This document shows positions 8,605 to 16,855 of a stretch of 64,000 nucleotides of DNA, piece after piece. The DNA is from Stenotrophomonas sp. BIGb0135 (lineage in GTDB: Bacteria; Pseudomonadota; Gammaproteobacteria; Xanthomonadales; Xanthomonadaceae): the NCBI RefSeq assembly GCF_024810105.1, contig NZ_JANUDX010000009.1, positions 62,001-126,000 of the forward strand, given 5' to 3'. The stretch's first letter is position 1. Each line of letters opens with the position of its first letter. The notes under the pieces were generated by a model. The model had not been told where the DNA came from. It saw only the letters and a list, made by a program, of their open reading frames with translations, and ran no database searches. Position numbers and translations under genes: made by a program.

Positions 8605-9960
8605 ATGAAACGTAGGGAATTCATCGCCGCCAGCGCGGCCGTTGCCGCCAGCAGCCTGCTGCCGCAGACGCCGGCCTGGGCGCGCGGGCGCAAGGTACGG
8701 CTGGGCCTGATCGGCACCGGCATGCGCGGCCAGGTGCTGCTGACCGAACTGGTGCGCCGCGACGACGTCGAGGTGGTGGCGCTGTGCGACATCGAACCGA
8801 TCATGCTGGGCCGCGCCCTGGAAAAAGTGGCCAAGGCCGGCAAGCCGGCGCCGAAGACCTACGGCCAGGACCGCGACGTCAATGCCTGGAAGCGCCTGCT
8901 GGAGCAGCGCGGCCTGGATGGCGTGGTCATTGCCACGCCGTGGGAGTACCACGCGCCGATGGCGATCGCCGCCATGCAGGCCAAGGTCGCGGTCGGCTGT
9001 GAAGTCGTCGCCGGCATCACCCTGCAGGACCACTGGGATGTGCTCAAGACCCAGCTGAGCACCGGCACCCCTTACATGCTGCTGGAAAACGTCTGCTACC
9101 GCCGCGATGTGATGGCCGCGTTGCAGATGGTGCGCCAGGGCCTGTTCGGCGAGCTGGTGCACCTGCAGGCCGGCTACCAGCACGACCTGCGCGGGGTGAA
9201 GTTCAACTCCGGCGACCCCAACCAGCCTTACGACAGCGGCGTGGAGTTCGGCCCCAAGGGCTGGTCCGAAGCGCGCTGGCGCACCGAGCACTCGGTCAAG
9301 CGCAACGGCGAGCTGTACCCCAGTCACGGCATCGGCCCCTGCGCCATGTACACCGGCATCAACCGCGGCAACCGTTTCACCCACATCAACGCGTTCGCCA
9401 GCAAGGCGCGTGGCCTGCACGACTACACCGTGGCCAAGAGCGGGGGCACCACGCACCCCAGCACCAAGGTGGCGTTCAAGCTGGGCGACGTGGTGACCAC
9501 CACGCTGGCCTGCGAGAACGGCGAGACCATCCTGCTGCAGCACGACACCTCGCTGCCGCGCCCGTATTCGATGGGCTTCCGCGTGCAGGGCACCAAGGGC
9601 CTGTGGATGGACGTCAACCAGTCCATCCACATCGAAGGCCGTAGCCCGCCGCACAAGTGGGAAGACTTCAAGGCCTATCAGGACCAGTACGAGCACCCGC
9701 TGTGGAAGCAGCACGCCGACACCGCCGCCAGCGCCGGCCACGGCGGCATGGACTGGTTCGTCATCCATGCCTTCGTCGAGGCCCTGAAGGCGCGCGCGCC
9801 CATGCCGATCGACATCTACGACGCCATTACGTGGAGCGCGATCACCCCGTTGTCGGAGCAATCCATCGCCAACCGCTTCCAGACCTTGGAATTCCCGGAC
9901 TTCACCGCCGGGCTATGGAAGCAGCGCAAGCCGATTTTCGCGTTCGACGGGGCGTACTGA
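8605..9960 (+). CDS. GH109-family (Gfo/Idh/MocA fold) alpha-N-acetylgalactosaminidase, Tat-exported
   Basis: A 451-residue protein. The start at 8605 gives a twin-arginine leader (MKRREFIAASAAVAASSLL). After it comes the NAD-binding loop GLIGTGMRGQ, then WEYHAPMAIAAM, LLENVCYRRDVM and HGIGPCAMYTGINRGNRF, all typical of GH109. GH109 enzymes hydrolyse alpha-GalNAc (e.g. blood-group A antigen) by an NAD-dependent oxidation-elimination mechanism. Tat export fits an enzyme folded around NAD before secretion. It is the last gene of the GH31-TonB receptor operon. The final 139 bp of the gene are repeated twice downstream. Specificity was not tested here; a related sugar dehydrogenase is a weaker alternative. 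Confidence 0.88.
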   Translation: MKRREFIAASAAVAASSLLPQTPAWARGRKVRLGLIGTGMRGQVLLTELVRRDDVEVVALCDIEPIMLGRALEKVAKAGKPAPKTYGQDRDVNAWKRLLEQRGLDGVVIATPWEYHAPMAIAAMQAKVAVGCEVVAGITLQDHWDVLKTQLSTGTPYMLLENVCYRRDVMAALQMVRQGLFGELVHLQAGYQHDLRGVKFNSGDPNQPYDSGVEFGPKGWSEARWRTEHSVKRNGELYPSHGIGPCAMYTGINRGNRFTHINAFASKARGLHDYTVAKSGGTTHPSTKVAFKLGDVVTTTLACENGETILLQHDTSLPRPYSMGFRVQGTKGLWMDVNQSIHIEGRSPPHKWEDFKAYQDQYEHPLWKQHADTAASAGHGGMDWFVIHAFVEALKARAPMPIDIYDAITWSAITPLSEQSIANRFQTLEFPDFTAGLWKQRKPIFAFDGAY

Positions 9961-9968
9961 GGACGAAC

Positions 9969-9988
9969 GCACCGGCCACGGCCGGTGC
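9969..9988 (+). terminator. Hairpin after the GH109 gene
   Basis: Perfect 9-bp stem GCACCGGCC/GGCCGGTGC with a 2-nt loop, 8 bp after the GH109 stop, followed by TT but no long T-run. It is repeated at 10313-10332 and 10689-10708 within the tandem copies. Probable transcription terminator of the glycosidase operon or 3' RNA-end stabiliser. Confidence 0.5.
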
Positions 9989-10165
9989 TTGCGGGGGCGG
10001 GTCACCACCCTTGGTCGTGACTGCCCCCCCCAATCCTCGTAGAGCCGACCGTTGGTCGGCTGCGCCTGGCACTGCAGCCGACCAATGTCGGCTCTGGCTT
10101 GGACTGCAGCCGACCAACGGTCGGCTCTGGCTCGGACTGCAGCCGACCAACGGTCGGCTCTACGG

Positions 10166-10304
10166 CGCCATTACGTGGAGCGCGATCACCCCGTTGTCGG
10201 AGCAATCCATCGCCAACCGCTTCCAGACCTTGGAATTCCCGGACTTCACCGCCGGGCTGTGGAAGCAGCGCAAGCCGATTTTTGCGTTCGACGGGACGTA
10301 CTGA
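10166..10304 (+). pseudogene. GH109 C-terminal fragment, copy 2
   Basis: Copy of the last 46 codons of the upstream GH109 gene (AITWSAITPLSEQS... to FAFDGTY and stop), in an open frame but without a start or ribosome site of its own. It differs from the parent at a few bases (for example the penultimate residue is Thr, not Ala). A by-product of the tandem duplication. Confidence 0.9.
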
Positions 10305-10541
10305 GGACGAACGCACCGGCCACGGCCGGTGCTTGCAGGGCAGGCCACCACCCTTGGTCGTGACTGCCACCCCGATCCTCGTAGAGCCGACCGTTGGTCG
10401 GCTGCGCCTGGCACTGCAGCCGACCAACTGTCGGCTCTGGCTCGGACTGCAGCCGACCAACGCTCGGCTCTGGCTCGCACTGCAGCCGACCAGCCGTGGG
10501 CTCTGGCTCGCACTGCAGCCGACCAACGGTCGGCTCTACGG

Positions 10542-10680
10542 CGCCATTACGTGGAGCGCGATCACCCCGTTGTCGGAGCAATCCATCGCCAACAGCTTCC
10601 AGACCTTGGAATTCCCGGACTTCACCGCGGGGCTGTGGAAGCAGCGCAAGCCGATGTTCGCGTTCGACGGGACGTACTGA
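10542..10680 (+). pseudogene. GH109 C-terminal fragment, copy 3
   Basis: Third copy of the GH109 tail, same extent as copy 2. It encodes an Asn-Ser in place of Asn-Arg near its middle and Met for Ile near the end, so it has drifted slightly further. No promoter or ribosome site is visible. Confidence 0.9.
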
Positions 10681-10971
10681 GGACGAACGCACCGGCCACG
10701 GCCGGTGCTTGCGGGGGCGGGTCACCACCCTTGGTCGTGCCTGCCACCCCGATCCTCGTAGAGCCGACCGTTGGTCGGCTGCGCCTGGCACTGCAGCCGA
10801 CCAACCGTCGGCTCTGGCTCGGATTGCAGCCGACCAACCGTCGGCTCTGGCTCGGATTGCAGCCGACCAACGCTCGGCTCTGGCTCGCACTGCAGCCGGC
10901 CAACGGTCGGCTCTGGCTCGCACTGCAGCCGACCAACGGTCGGCTCTACGGGGTGCCGCTCCACGCCTGGG

Positions 10972-11418
10972 CTACCGCTGCGCGTTCCACCACCAGAACC
11001 ACAGTGCCTCCATGCCATGGCCCAGGCTGTAATCGCCCTGCCCGGCAGCGATATCCAGCACGCCTTGGCGCAGGCCGGCGAGGGCGGACACGCCCAATCG
11101 CAGTACCTGCCGCTCGCCGTCCGGCTGCCACTGCCATGCACCGCTGTCCTCATCGAGGATCAGCTGCATCGTCTGCGGCGCGACCCAGCGCGCATCGCGG
11201 TTGTTCGGCACCGCCAGCTGCGCGGGGCCGGGCGCGGACAGCCGCAGCGTCCGGCTCGCCCCGGCTCCCTCGGTGTGCAACGCGTCCAGCCGTGTCAGCA
11301 GCGACGCGCACCCCTCTGCATCGGCGGTCAGCTGCCAACCCGGGAAATTGCGCGCGTTGTCGCGATAGCGCCAGAGCGACACCGTGCCGTGCTGCTGCCA
11401 TGCGTGTGAAGGCTTCAT
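10972..11418 (-). CDS. Conserved hypothetical protein, 148 aa
   Basis: I do not recognise a family. The protein (MKPSHAWQQHGTVSLWRYRD...) is soluble, rich in Trp and Leu, and has no signal peptide or membrane segment. It ends with HGMEALWFWWWNAQR, 21 bp from the edge of the SMAG array. The frame has strong GC-rich third positions over its full length, supporting real coding. It is transcribed toward the SMAG array and diverges from the membrane protein that follows. Confidence 0.65.
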   Translation of the reverse strand: MKPSHAWQQHGTVSLWRYRDNARNFPGWQLTADAEGCASLLTRLDALHTEGAGASRTLRLSAPGPAQLAVPNNRDARWVAPQTMQLILDEDSGAWQWQPDGERQVLRLGVSALAGLRQGVLDIAAGQGDYSLGHGMEALWFWWWNAQR

Positions 11419-11527
11419 GCCCCAAGTCTGCGACCGCCCCTGTGGCCCTGCAAGCGGAGGGAGTATCGAACCGACCAGTGAATCGGCGATGATGGCCGTG
11501 ACCTACGTTCGCAACGGACTGCGCCAC

Positions 11528-12031
11528 ATGTCATTCAAATCGATTCGTCATCTGAACCCGCTGGGTTTCATCATCCTGCTCGCCTTGGCCATTGCGGTGG
11601 TAGCGATGGTGGCAACGCAACGTAACGAGGGGCTGGCGCCACGCGCCGCCTTGGCAGAGGCCAGCGGGCGCGTGCAATCGGTGCGCGTGAATGATGAAGG
11701 GATCGACTTCAGCCTCGAGGGCAGCGACGTTGCCTTCCGCTACCCGCTCAACGCCGATGACCGCATGGAGCGCGTGCATCGCGCCCTGCGCAGCGCCGGC
11801 ACTCGCACGGTCACGGTGTTGTACCTGCCCGCCGGCGGCAGCGATCAGCAGCTCCACCGGCCGGTCAACCAGCTTGCCGTTGGCGACCTGATGGTGCGCT
11901 CGTACGCCCAGGTCAAGGAATCGTGGGACAGGAGACGGATCGCGGGCCGATGGGTGGCCGGTGCAATGCTGGTGAGCGCGCTGGGATTGGCCTGGGTCGG
12001 CCTGTTCGGCCTCTACCCGCGTCAGCGCTGA
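11528..12031 (+). CDS. Small two-helix membrane protein of unknown function
   Basis: 167 residues if the start is ATG 11528 (MSFKSIRHLNPLGFI); in-frame ATGs at 11489 and 11492 would add up to 13 residues and neither choice has a strong ribosome site. A hydrophobic helix near residues 12-30 and another near the C-terminus (WVAGAMLVSALGLAWVGLFGLY) enclose a hydrophilic, beta-rich loop with RTVTVLYLPAG. The layout resembles DUF3592-type membrane proteins, but I cannot assign it. A GC-rich hairpin follows the stop. Confidence 0.65.
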   Translation: MSFKSIRHLNPLGFIILLALAIAVVAMVATQRNEGLAPRAALAEASGRVQSVRVNDEGIDFSLEGSDVAFRYPLNADDRMERVHRALRSAGTRTVTVLYLPAGGSDQQLHRPVNQLAVGDLMVRSYAQVKESWDRRRIAGRWVAGAMLVSALGLAWVGLFGLYPRQR

Positions 12032-12409
12032 AGCCCCCCGGCCGGCACGTCGCCGGCCCTTGCGGAAGTGGTGGGCATTCGAGCCTCGACCGTTGGCGTC
12101 GAGTGTCGCGTCTCCATCGCCTGCGTCTCTGTGCGGCGGCACCACCGTTGCGCCTGCTTAAGCCTTTCAACCCGCGACGCAGCTCTGCGAGGCGGCCACC
12201 AATGAAGCGTGCAGCATCGGTATCAGCGGAATACAGGCCCAGACCGAAGGTGTGCCGTGCTGGCAAGGCGATGCCCATGGCGCGGGTCCACTCAATGCCA
12301 ACAAGGCAGGGAGGTCGGCGGATTGATCCTGTGGCACCGGGATCGCAATGACTGCGACGCAGGCGAGATTTCCGGCAGAAAAGGCGGCTGAATACCGCGA
12401 AGGCAAGGA
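12032..12409. other. Gene-poor spacer
   Basis: No gene is convincing on either strand. A perfect 7-bp hairpin GGCCGGC-ACGTC-GCCGGCC at 12040-12058 lies just after the membrane-protein stop and may act as its terminator. A minus-strand frame encoding GIEWTRAMGIALPARHTFGL (within about 12200-12330) looks faintly protein-like, but it lacks a good start and could be a decayed gene. The rest shows nothing notable. Confidence 0.4.
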
Positions 12410-12486
12410 TGGTGCGCCCGGAGGGATTCGAACCCCCGACCAATGGCTTCGGAAGCCACTACTCTATCCGGCTGAGCTACGAGCGC
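12410..12486 (-). tRNA. tRNA-Arg (anticodon CCG)
   Basis: 77 nt on the minus strand with encoded CCA. The acceptor stem GCGCTCG pairs with CGGGCGC, the D-arm is TAGCTCAGC..., the anticodon loop is TTCCGAA between GTGGC and GCCAT (anticodon CCG, reading CGG), and the T-arm contains GGGGGTTCGAATCCCTC. All arms fold normally. No integrase or phage gene adjoins it. Confidence 0.95.
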
Positions 12487-12641
12487 GTTGTCCTGCAATC
12501 CCGGGTGCCTGTGTGGGCCACCACTTCGCCTTGGCGGCGCGGGGACGAGCATTCTAGCCGCAAACGCGGCGCAGGTCTGCCCCCCTTCCAATTCCCCGCC
12601 AGGGCAACGCCGGTCGCCGGCCGGGGCGGTATCCTTTGCAG

Positions 12642-13535
12642 ATGGCTTACGAACGTTTTGAAGTCCCCGCCGGCGGTGCACCATCGCGCTGGGGCCAGTA
12701 CTGGAAACTCATGCGCGCCGATCGCCCGATCGGCACCCTGCTGCTGCTGTGGCCCACCTGGTGGGCGTTGTGGCTGGCCGCCGGCGGCCTGCCGTCGCTG
12801 TGGATCCTGTTCGTGTTCAGCGCCGGGGTCTGGCTGACGCGTTCGGCCGGCTGCGTCATCAACGACTACGCCGACCGCTGGCTGGACCCGCACGTCAAGC
12901 GCACCAAGGACCGCCCCCTGGCCAGCGGCCGGGTCAAGGGCCGCGAGGCGCTGGTGCTGTTTGCGGTGCTGATGCTGGTCGCCTTCGCGCTGGTGCTCAC
13001 CCTGAACGCGTTGACCATCGGCATGAGCTTCATCGGCATCTTCCTGGCCGCCAGTTACCCCTACCTCAAGCGCTACACCCATCTGCCCCAGGTCTACCTG
13101 GGCATGGCCTTCGGCTGGGGCATCCCGATGGCCTTCGCCGCCGTGCAGGGCGAGGTGCCGGTGATCGGCTGGCTGCTGTATGGCGCCAACATCCTGTGGT
13201 CCACCGCGTACGACACCTGGTACGCCATGGTCGACCGCGACGATGACCTCAAGATGGGCTCGCATTCCACCGCCATCCTGTTCGGCGACCTGGACTTGGT
13301 CATCCAGGGCATCCTGTACGCCCTGTTCCTGGGCACCATGGGCCTGGTCGGCATGCGCGCCGGGCTGGGCAGCGCGTACTGGCTGTCGCTCGGCGTGGCC
13401 GCGCTGCTGATCGTCTACGAGTTCATGATCTGCCAGAAGCGCGAGCGCGACGCCTGCTTCAAGGCCTTCCTGCACAACAACTGGGTGGGGGCCACGCTGT
13501 TCGCCGGCATCGCCGCCGCCCTGGCGTTCCATTGA
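12642..13535 (+). CDS. ubiA: 4-hydroxybenzoate octaprenyltransferase
   Basis: A 297-residue polytopic membrane protein, start ATG 12642. It shows both Asp-rich motifs of UbiA prenyltransferases: NDYADRWLD (first) and [12 protein letters not shown] (second), plus [11 protein letters not shown] and [13 protein letters not shown]. These bind Mg-polyprenyl diphosphate and the aromatic acceptor. UbiA joins the prenyl tail to 4-hydroxybenzoate at the inner membrane in ubiquinone synthesis. Length and motifs match the family closely. It stands alone between the tRNA and a 51-bp repeat array. Confidence 0.97.
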   Translation: MAYERFEVPAGGAPSRWGQYWKLMRADRPIGTLLLLWPTWWALWLAAGGLPSLWILFVFSAGVWLTRSAGCVINDYADRWLDPHVKRTKDRPLASGRVKGREALVLFAVLMLVAFALVLTLNALTIGMSFIGIFLAASYPYLKRYTHLPQVYLGMAFGWGIPMAFAAVQGEVPVIGWLLYGANILWSTAYDTWYAMVDRDDDLKMGSHSTAILFGDLDLVIQGILYALFLGTMGLVGMRAGLGSAYWLSLGVAALLIVYEFMICQKRERDACFKAFLHNNWVGATLFAGIAAALAFH

Positions 13536-13557
13536 AGGCAGGCCGCGGCCAACCGCT

Positions 13558-13735
13558 CATGACCCGGTAGTGCCGAGCCACGCTCGGCAGCCCGTAACCC
13601 GGCAGGATCATGACCCGGTAGTGCCGAGCCACGCTCGGCAGCCCGTAACCCGGCAGGGTCATGACCCGCTAGTGCCGAGCCACACTCGGCAGCTCATAAC
13701 CCATCAGGATCATGACCCGGTAGTGCCGGCCGCTG
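13558..13735 (+). repeat. 51-bp tandem repeat built on a REP/SMAG-variant palindrome
   Basis: Units begin with CATGACCC at 13558, 13609, 13660 and 13711 (exact 51-bp period; three full units plus a partial). Each carries TAGTGCCGAGCC-ACGCTCGGCA, a palindrome with the same GCCGAGC/GCTCGGC core as other SMAG variants here. The remainder to 13851 holds no gene apart from the leader of the transporter gene. Confidence 0.9.
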
Positions 13736-13851
13736 GGCGCCTCCTGCCCAAGCGCCGCGCACCCAATACTGGCCCCTAAGACCAATAGGCGACTGACAGC
13801 ACGCCCGCCAACCCACAGAATCCCCCCATTGATCGCTCCGGGAGAGAGCCA

Positions 13852-15276
13852 ATGGCCACGTCGACAACGATTCGGGACGGCTTCATGGCACGCGCGGCGC
13901 TGCGCTCGGCCGCCTGGGCAGAAAAATGGTTCCCCGATGCCTACGTGTTCGCCGTCCTTGGCGTCATCATCGTGGCCGGCGCTGCCATGGGCTTCGGCGC
14001 CACCCCACAGGCCACCGCCAGCGCCTTCGGCGAGGGCTTCTGGAGCCTGATCCCCTTCACCATGCAGATGGCCTTCGTGGTCATCGGGGGCTATGCCCTG
14101 GCTACCGCCCCGATCGTGGCGCGCTTCATCGACCAGCTCGCGCGGGTGCCGCGCACCGGCCGCGGCGCCGTGGTCTACGTGGGGCTGGTCAGCATGCTGG
14201 CCTCGTTGCTCAGCTGGGGCTTCTCGCTGGTGTTCGGCGGCCTGCTGGTGCGCGCGCTGGCCCGCCGCGAAGACCTCAAGATGGACTACCGTGCCGCCGG
14301 CGCCTCGGCCTATCTCGGCCTGGGCGCGGTCTGGGCCATGGGCCTGAGCTCGTCGGCCGCGCAGTTGCAGGCCAACCCGGCCAGCATGCCGCCGGGGCTG
14401 ACGGAGATCACCGGCGTGCTGCCCTTCACCGAAACCATCTTCCTGTGGCAGTCCATCGCGCTGACCGCCGCGCTCATCCTGGTCTCGCTGCTCATCGCCT
14501 GGCTCACCGCGCCGGGACCGGCCACGGCGCGCACCGCCCGCGACTTCGACGGCGCCGCCCAGGCCGAGCCGCCGCCGCTGCAGCCGCGCACGCGCCCGGG
14601 CGAATGGCTGGAATACAGCCCGCTGCTCACCGTGCTGCTCTCGCTGCTGGCCTTCGGCTGGCTGTTCGGCGAGTTCGCCAGCAAGCCGCTGGTCAGCGCC
14701 ATCGCCAACCTCAACACCTACAACTTCCTGTTCATTTCGCTGGGCCTGCTGCTGCACTGGCGCCCGCGCAGCTTCCTCAACGCGGTGGCCAAGGCGGTGC
14801 CCAGCACCACCGGCGTGCTCATCCAGTTCCCGCTGTACGGCGGCATCGCCATGATCCTCACCCATGCGGTGGGCAGCGGCGACGAAACCCTGGCGCACCG
14901 CCTGTCCAGCCTGTTCGTCCACATCGCCACTACCGATACCTTTGCCCTGGTCATGGGCGTCTACTCGGCGGTGCTCGGCTTCTTCGTGCCCTCCGGCGGC
15001 GGCAAGTGGATCATCGAGGCGCCGTATGTGATGCAGGCCGCCAACGAGCTCAAGGCGCACCTGGGCTGGGCCGTACAGGTGTACAACGCGGCTGAAGCCC
15101 TGCCCAACCTGATCAACCCGTTCTGGATGCTGCCACTGCTGGGCGTGCTCGGGCTGAAGGCGCGCGACATCGTCGGCTTCACCTTCATCCAGCTGCTGGT
15201 GCACATCCCGCTGGTGCTGGGGCTGCTGTGGCTGCTGGGCATGACCCTCACCTATGTGCCGCCGGTGATGCCGTAA
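13852..15276 (+). CDS. atoE: AtoE-type short-chain fatty acid transporter
   Basis: A 474-residue inner-membrane protein, start ATG 13852 with a GGGAG ribosome site. About 10-12 hydrophobic helices are visible. Conserved landmarks of the AtoE family are AEKWFPDAYVFA near the N-terminus, STTGVLIQFPLYGGIA, FVPSGGGKWIIEAPYV and NLINPFWMLPLLGVLGLKAR near the C-terminus. The family is proposed to carry acetoacetate or other short-chain fatty acids across the inner membrane. No ato degradation genes adjoin it, so the substrate is open. Confidence 0.88.
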   Translation: MATSTTIRDGFMARAALRSAAWAEKWFPDAYVFAVLGVIIVAGAAMGFGATPQATASAFGEGFWSLIPFTMQMAFVVIGGYALATAPIVARFIDQLARVPRTGRGAVVYVGLVSMLASLLSWGFSLVFGGLLVRALARREDLKMDYRAAGASAYLGLGAVWAMGLSSSAAQLQANPASMPPGLTEITGVLPFTETIFLWQSIALTAALILVSLLIAWLTAPGPATARTARDFDGAAQAEPPPLQPRTRPGEWLEYSPLLTVLLSLLAFGWLFGEFASKPLVSAIANLNTYNFLFISLGLLLHWRPRSFLNAVAKAVPSTTGVLIQFPLYGGIAMILTHAVGSGDETLAHRLSSLFVHIATTDTFALVMGVYSAVLGFFVPSGGGKWIIEAPYVMQAANELKAHLGWAVQVYNAAEALPNLINPFWMLPLLGVLGLKARDIVGFTFIQLLVHIPLVLGLLWLLGMTLTYVPPVMP

Positions 15277-15314
15277 GCGGCGGCAACATCGGGAGAAGGC
15301 CTCTGGATGCATAA

Positions 15315-15340
15315 TGCTGGCGAAAAATGGATCGCCAGCA
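15315..15340. promoter_or_regulatory. Inverted repeat upstream of the accessory operon
   Basis: Perfect 9-bp arms TGCTGGCGA (15315-15323) and TCGCCAGCA (15332-15340) with an 8-nt spacer, bracketed by CTGGA (15303-15307) and TCCAG (15342-15346). It lies 39 bp after the atoE stop and about 60 bp before the HTH gene. Either an operator for the HTH protein or the atoE terminator; it lacks a clear T-run, which slightly favours an operator. Confidence 0.4.
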
Positions 15341-15401
15341 CTCCAGACGTGCCTTTATCCGGCGTTCCCCGCCTGAGTAGAATTCTCGCACCCAAGTCAG
15401 G

Positions 15402-16067
15402 ATGCGCGGTGCACCGATGGTTGAGGAAAGGAACTCCACTGCTGCCCTGGGGCAGCAATTGTCGCGCAACCTGGTGTCTGTGCTGCGCGTGGCGGGGAGC
15501 CAGCGGGTGGATGGCCGCGCCGGTCGCATGGCCACCGTAGCGGTACAGAAGCAGAGCGGCATCGCACGCAGTACCCTGCGTGCCCTCACCACGCCCAGCC
15601 GTGGCCACGAGCCCAATCCAGACCTGCGCACGTTGGCGCGCCTGTCCGATGCCCTTGGCATCCCGGCGGCGTTTCTGCTGATGCGGCCTGATGACTGGAC
15701 GATGCTTTACAGCGCTTTCAATGGCCTTTCCATGCCACTGAACGCCGTCCAGAAGGTCGCCTCGCGACAAAAGGAAAAGAAGAGCGCCGGGGATCTGGCC
15801 GAGCTGGTCCTGCGCGAGTGTGGCGTGCATCCCGAAGCGGCCCCCATTGATGTTCCGGTCGATGCCGCCGAGCTGGATCGCCTGCAGCGGCGCAACGAGC
15901 GCCGCCGCCGCAACTGCCAAACCATCTCGGCGCTAATGCTGCAAGGCCGACGCCCAAGCGATATTCCGCTCGACACCGTCGCCTTGGCCGCAGCAATCGC
16001 CAACCAGTCCACCCCTGTCGATCCGGACCAGCGCCAAGTCGACGTGCACGTCAAGAAGGCTTCATGA
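15402..16067 (+). CDS. XRE-like helix-turn-helix protein, first gene of the accessory operon
   Basis: 221 residues from ATG 15402 (an alternative ATG at 15417 is equally possible). The N-terminal half holds a lambda-repressor-like HTH: VAVQKQSGIARSTLRALT as the recognition region, then PDLRTLARLSDALGIPAAFLL, the usual XRE helix 4-5 pattern. The C-terminal half is charged, with an Arg-rich segment (RRNERRRRNCQ) and no recognised domain. It probably controls its own operon or senses a signal for it. The stop overlaps the next start by 4 bp (ATGA), so translation is coupled. Confidence 0.75.
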   Translation: MRGAPMVEERNSTAALGQQLSRNLVSVLRVAGSQRVDGRAGRMATVAVQKQSGIARSTLRALTTPSRGHEPNPDLRTLARLSDALGIPAAFLLMRPDDWTMLYSAFNGLSMPLNAVQKVASRQKEKKSAGDLAELVLRECGVHPEAAPIDVPVDAAELDRLQRRNERRRRNCQTISALMLQGRRPSDIPLDTVALAAAIANQSTPVDPDQRQVDVHVKKAS

Positions 16068-16816
16068 GTACCATCAATCTTATTGAGGACACCGATCTCA
16101 TCAACGTGATCGGACGCGGGGAGTTCGACGATCTGTGCGTGCTCATCGACCACATCACCGACCGTGGCAAGGGGCGCATTTCGGTCTCCAGCGACGTCTG
16201 CCGCCGCCTTATGGCCGCGCGGGATGCCGGCATCGCAGGGCCGGACATCCGCGCACTGATCGTCGAAGAACTGTGTCGTTTCGGCGGCAATTCGCTCATG
16301 AACCTGCTTCGCGGCGGGTCGGGCGTGGCCTACAAGGAGATCGTCCGTGACGTCGCCAAGCGGGTGAAGGCGACGGTAAAGGCGAACAGCAGCTGTGCGC
16401 AGATGGAAATGTCGATCCTCCTTCGTGTTCTCGAACAGTCGATGGAGAAGATGACCGAAGAGCAGAAGGAACAGCTGTTCGCCGAATTCGGGGCCGGGTA
16501 TGTCAGGGGAACCGGCCCGGCCACGATGACGGCGCTGATAACGGCCATCCGTGTGTCCGGGTTCGGCGCCTACAAGATGGCAGCAGTGGTTGCCAATGCG
16601 GTGGCCAAGGCGATGCTGGGCAGGGGTCTTGCGTTTGGTACCACGGCCGGAATGATGCGCGGCATCAGCGTCTTCGCCGGACCGATCGGCTGGGCCATCA
16701 CGGCGATCTGGACGGCCTTCGATCTTGCCAGTCCTGCCTATCGCGTAACCGTGCCTTGCGTCATCCAGATTGCCTATATGCGCCAGCGTGCGATGACCAA
16801 CCTCTCCACTCTTTGA
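16064..16816 (+). CDS. YaaW-family (UPF0174 / DUF3944-containing) protein
   Basis: 250 residues. The first 40 residues (STINLIEDTDLINVIGRGEF...) match the short DUF3944 N-terminal module. The rest resembles E. coli YaaW: LCRFGGNSLMNLLRGGSGVA, YKEIVRDVAKRVK and SPAYRVTVPCVIQIAYMR. The middle contains hydrophobic Ala/Gly-rich helices (about 165-230) that could associate with membrane. The function of YaaW proteins is not established. It is translationally coupled to the HTH gene (4-bp overlap), and 39 bp precede the next gene. Confidence 0.8.
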   Translation: MSTINLIEDTDLINVIGRGEFDDLCVLIDHITDRGKGRISVSSDVCRRLMAARDAGIAGPDIRALIVEELCRFGGNSLMNLLRGGSGVAYKEIVRDVAKRVKATVKANSSCAQMEMSILLRVLEQSMEKMTEEQKEQLFAEFGAGYVRGTGPATMTALITAIRVSGFGAYKMAAVVANAVAKAMLGRGLAFGTTAGMMRGISVFAGPIGWAITAIWTAFDLASPAYRVTVPCVIQIAYMRQRAMTNLSTL

Positions 16817-16855
16817 GCGCGCGCACCGCCGCCTGAAAGCCTCCACGAGGACCCG

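Larger units (their letters stand above)
9822..10951 (+). repeat. Tandem triplication of GH109 gene tail + terminator + SMAG array
   Basis: Three head-to-tail units start at CGCCATTACGTGG: 9822-10165 (344 bp), 10166-10541 (376 bp) and 10542-10951 (about 410 bp). Each holds the last 139 bp of the GH109 gene including its stop, the GCACCGGCC/GGCCGGTGC hairpin, a common spacer, one GTAGAGCCGACCGTTGGTCGGC palindrome and a run of 33-bp SMAG-like palindromes (CTGCAGCCGACCAACGGTCG...). The number of 33-bp palindromes rises 3, 4, 5 from unit to unit and accounts for the length differences. Units differ by only a few substitutions, so duplication is recent or homogenised. The junctions share TACG(A/G)CGCC with the gene. 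Confidence 0.95.

Noticed and set aside
10002..10923. Several overlapping open frames through the repeat array
   Set aside because: They encode repeats such as VGCSPSQSR or RADGWSAA that come from translating SMAG palindromes; no start signals.
9822..10951. CRISPR-like array
   Set aside because: Spacers are not unique; the repeats are SMAG palindromes within a tandem duplication and no cas genes are near. The same applies to 42200-42845 and 46320-46818.
13669..15312. 547-codon minus-strand frame
   Set aside because: Antisense to the AtoE-type transporter gene, Gln/His/Ala-rich, no ribosome site.
12410..15401. tRNA-Arg as attachment site of the accessory block
   Set aside because: ubiA and atoE, both ordinary chromosomal genes, lie between the tRNA and the block, and no integrase or direct repeat of the tRNA end was seen.
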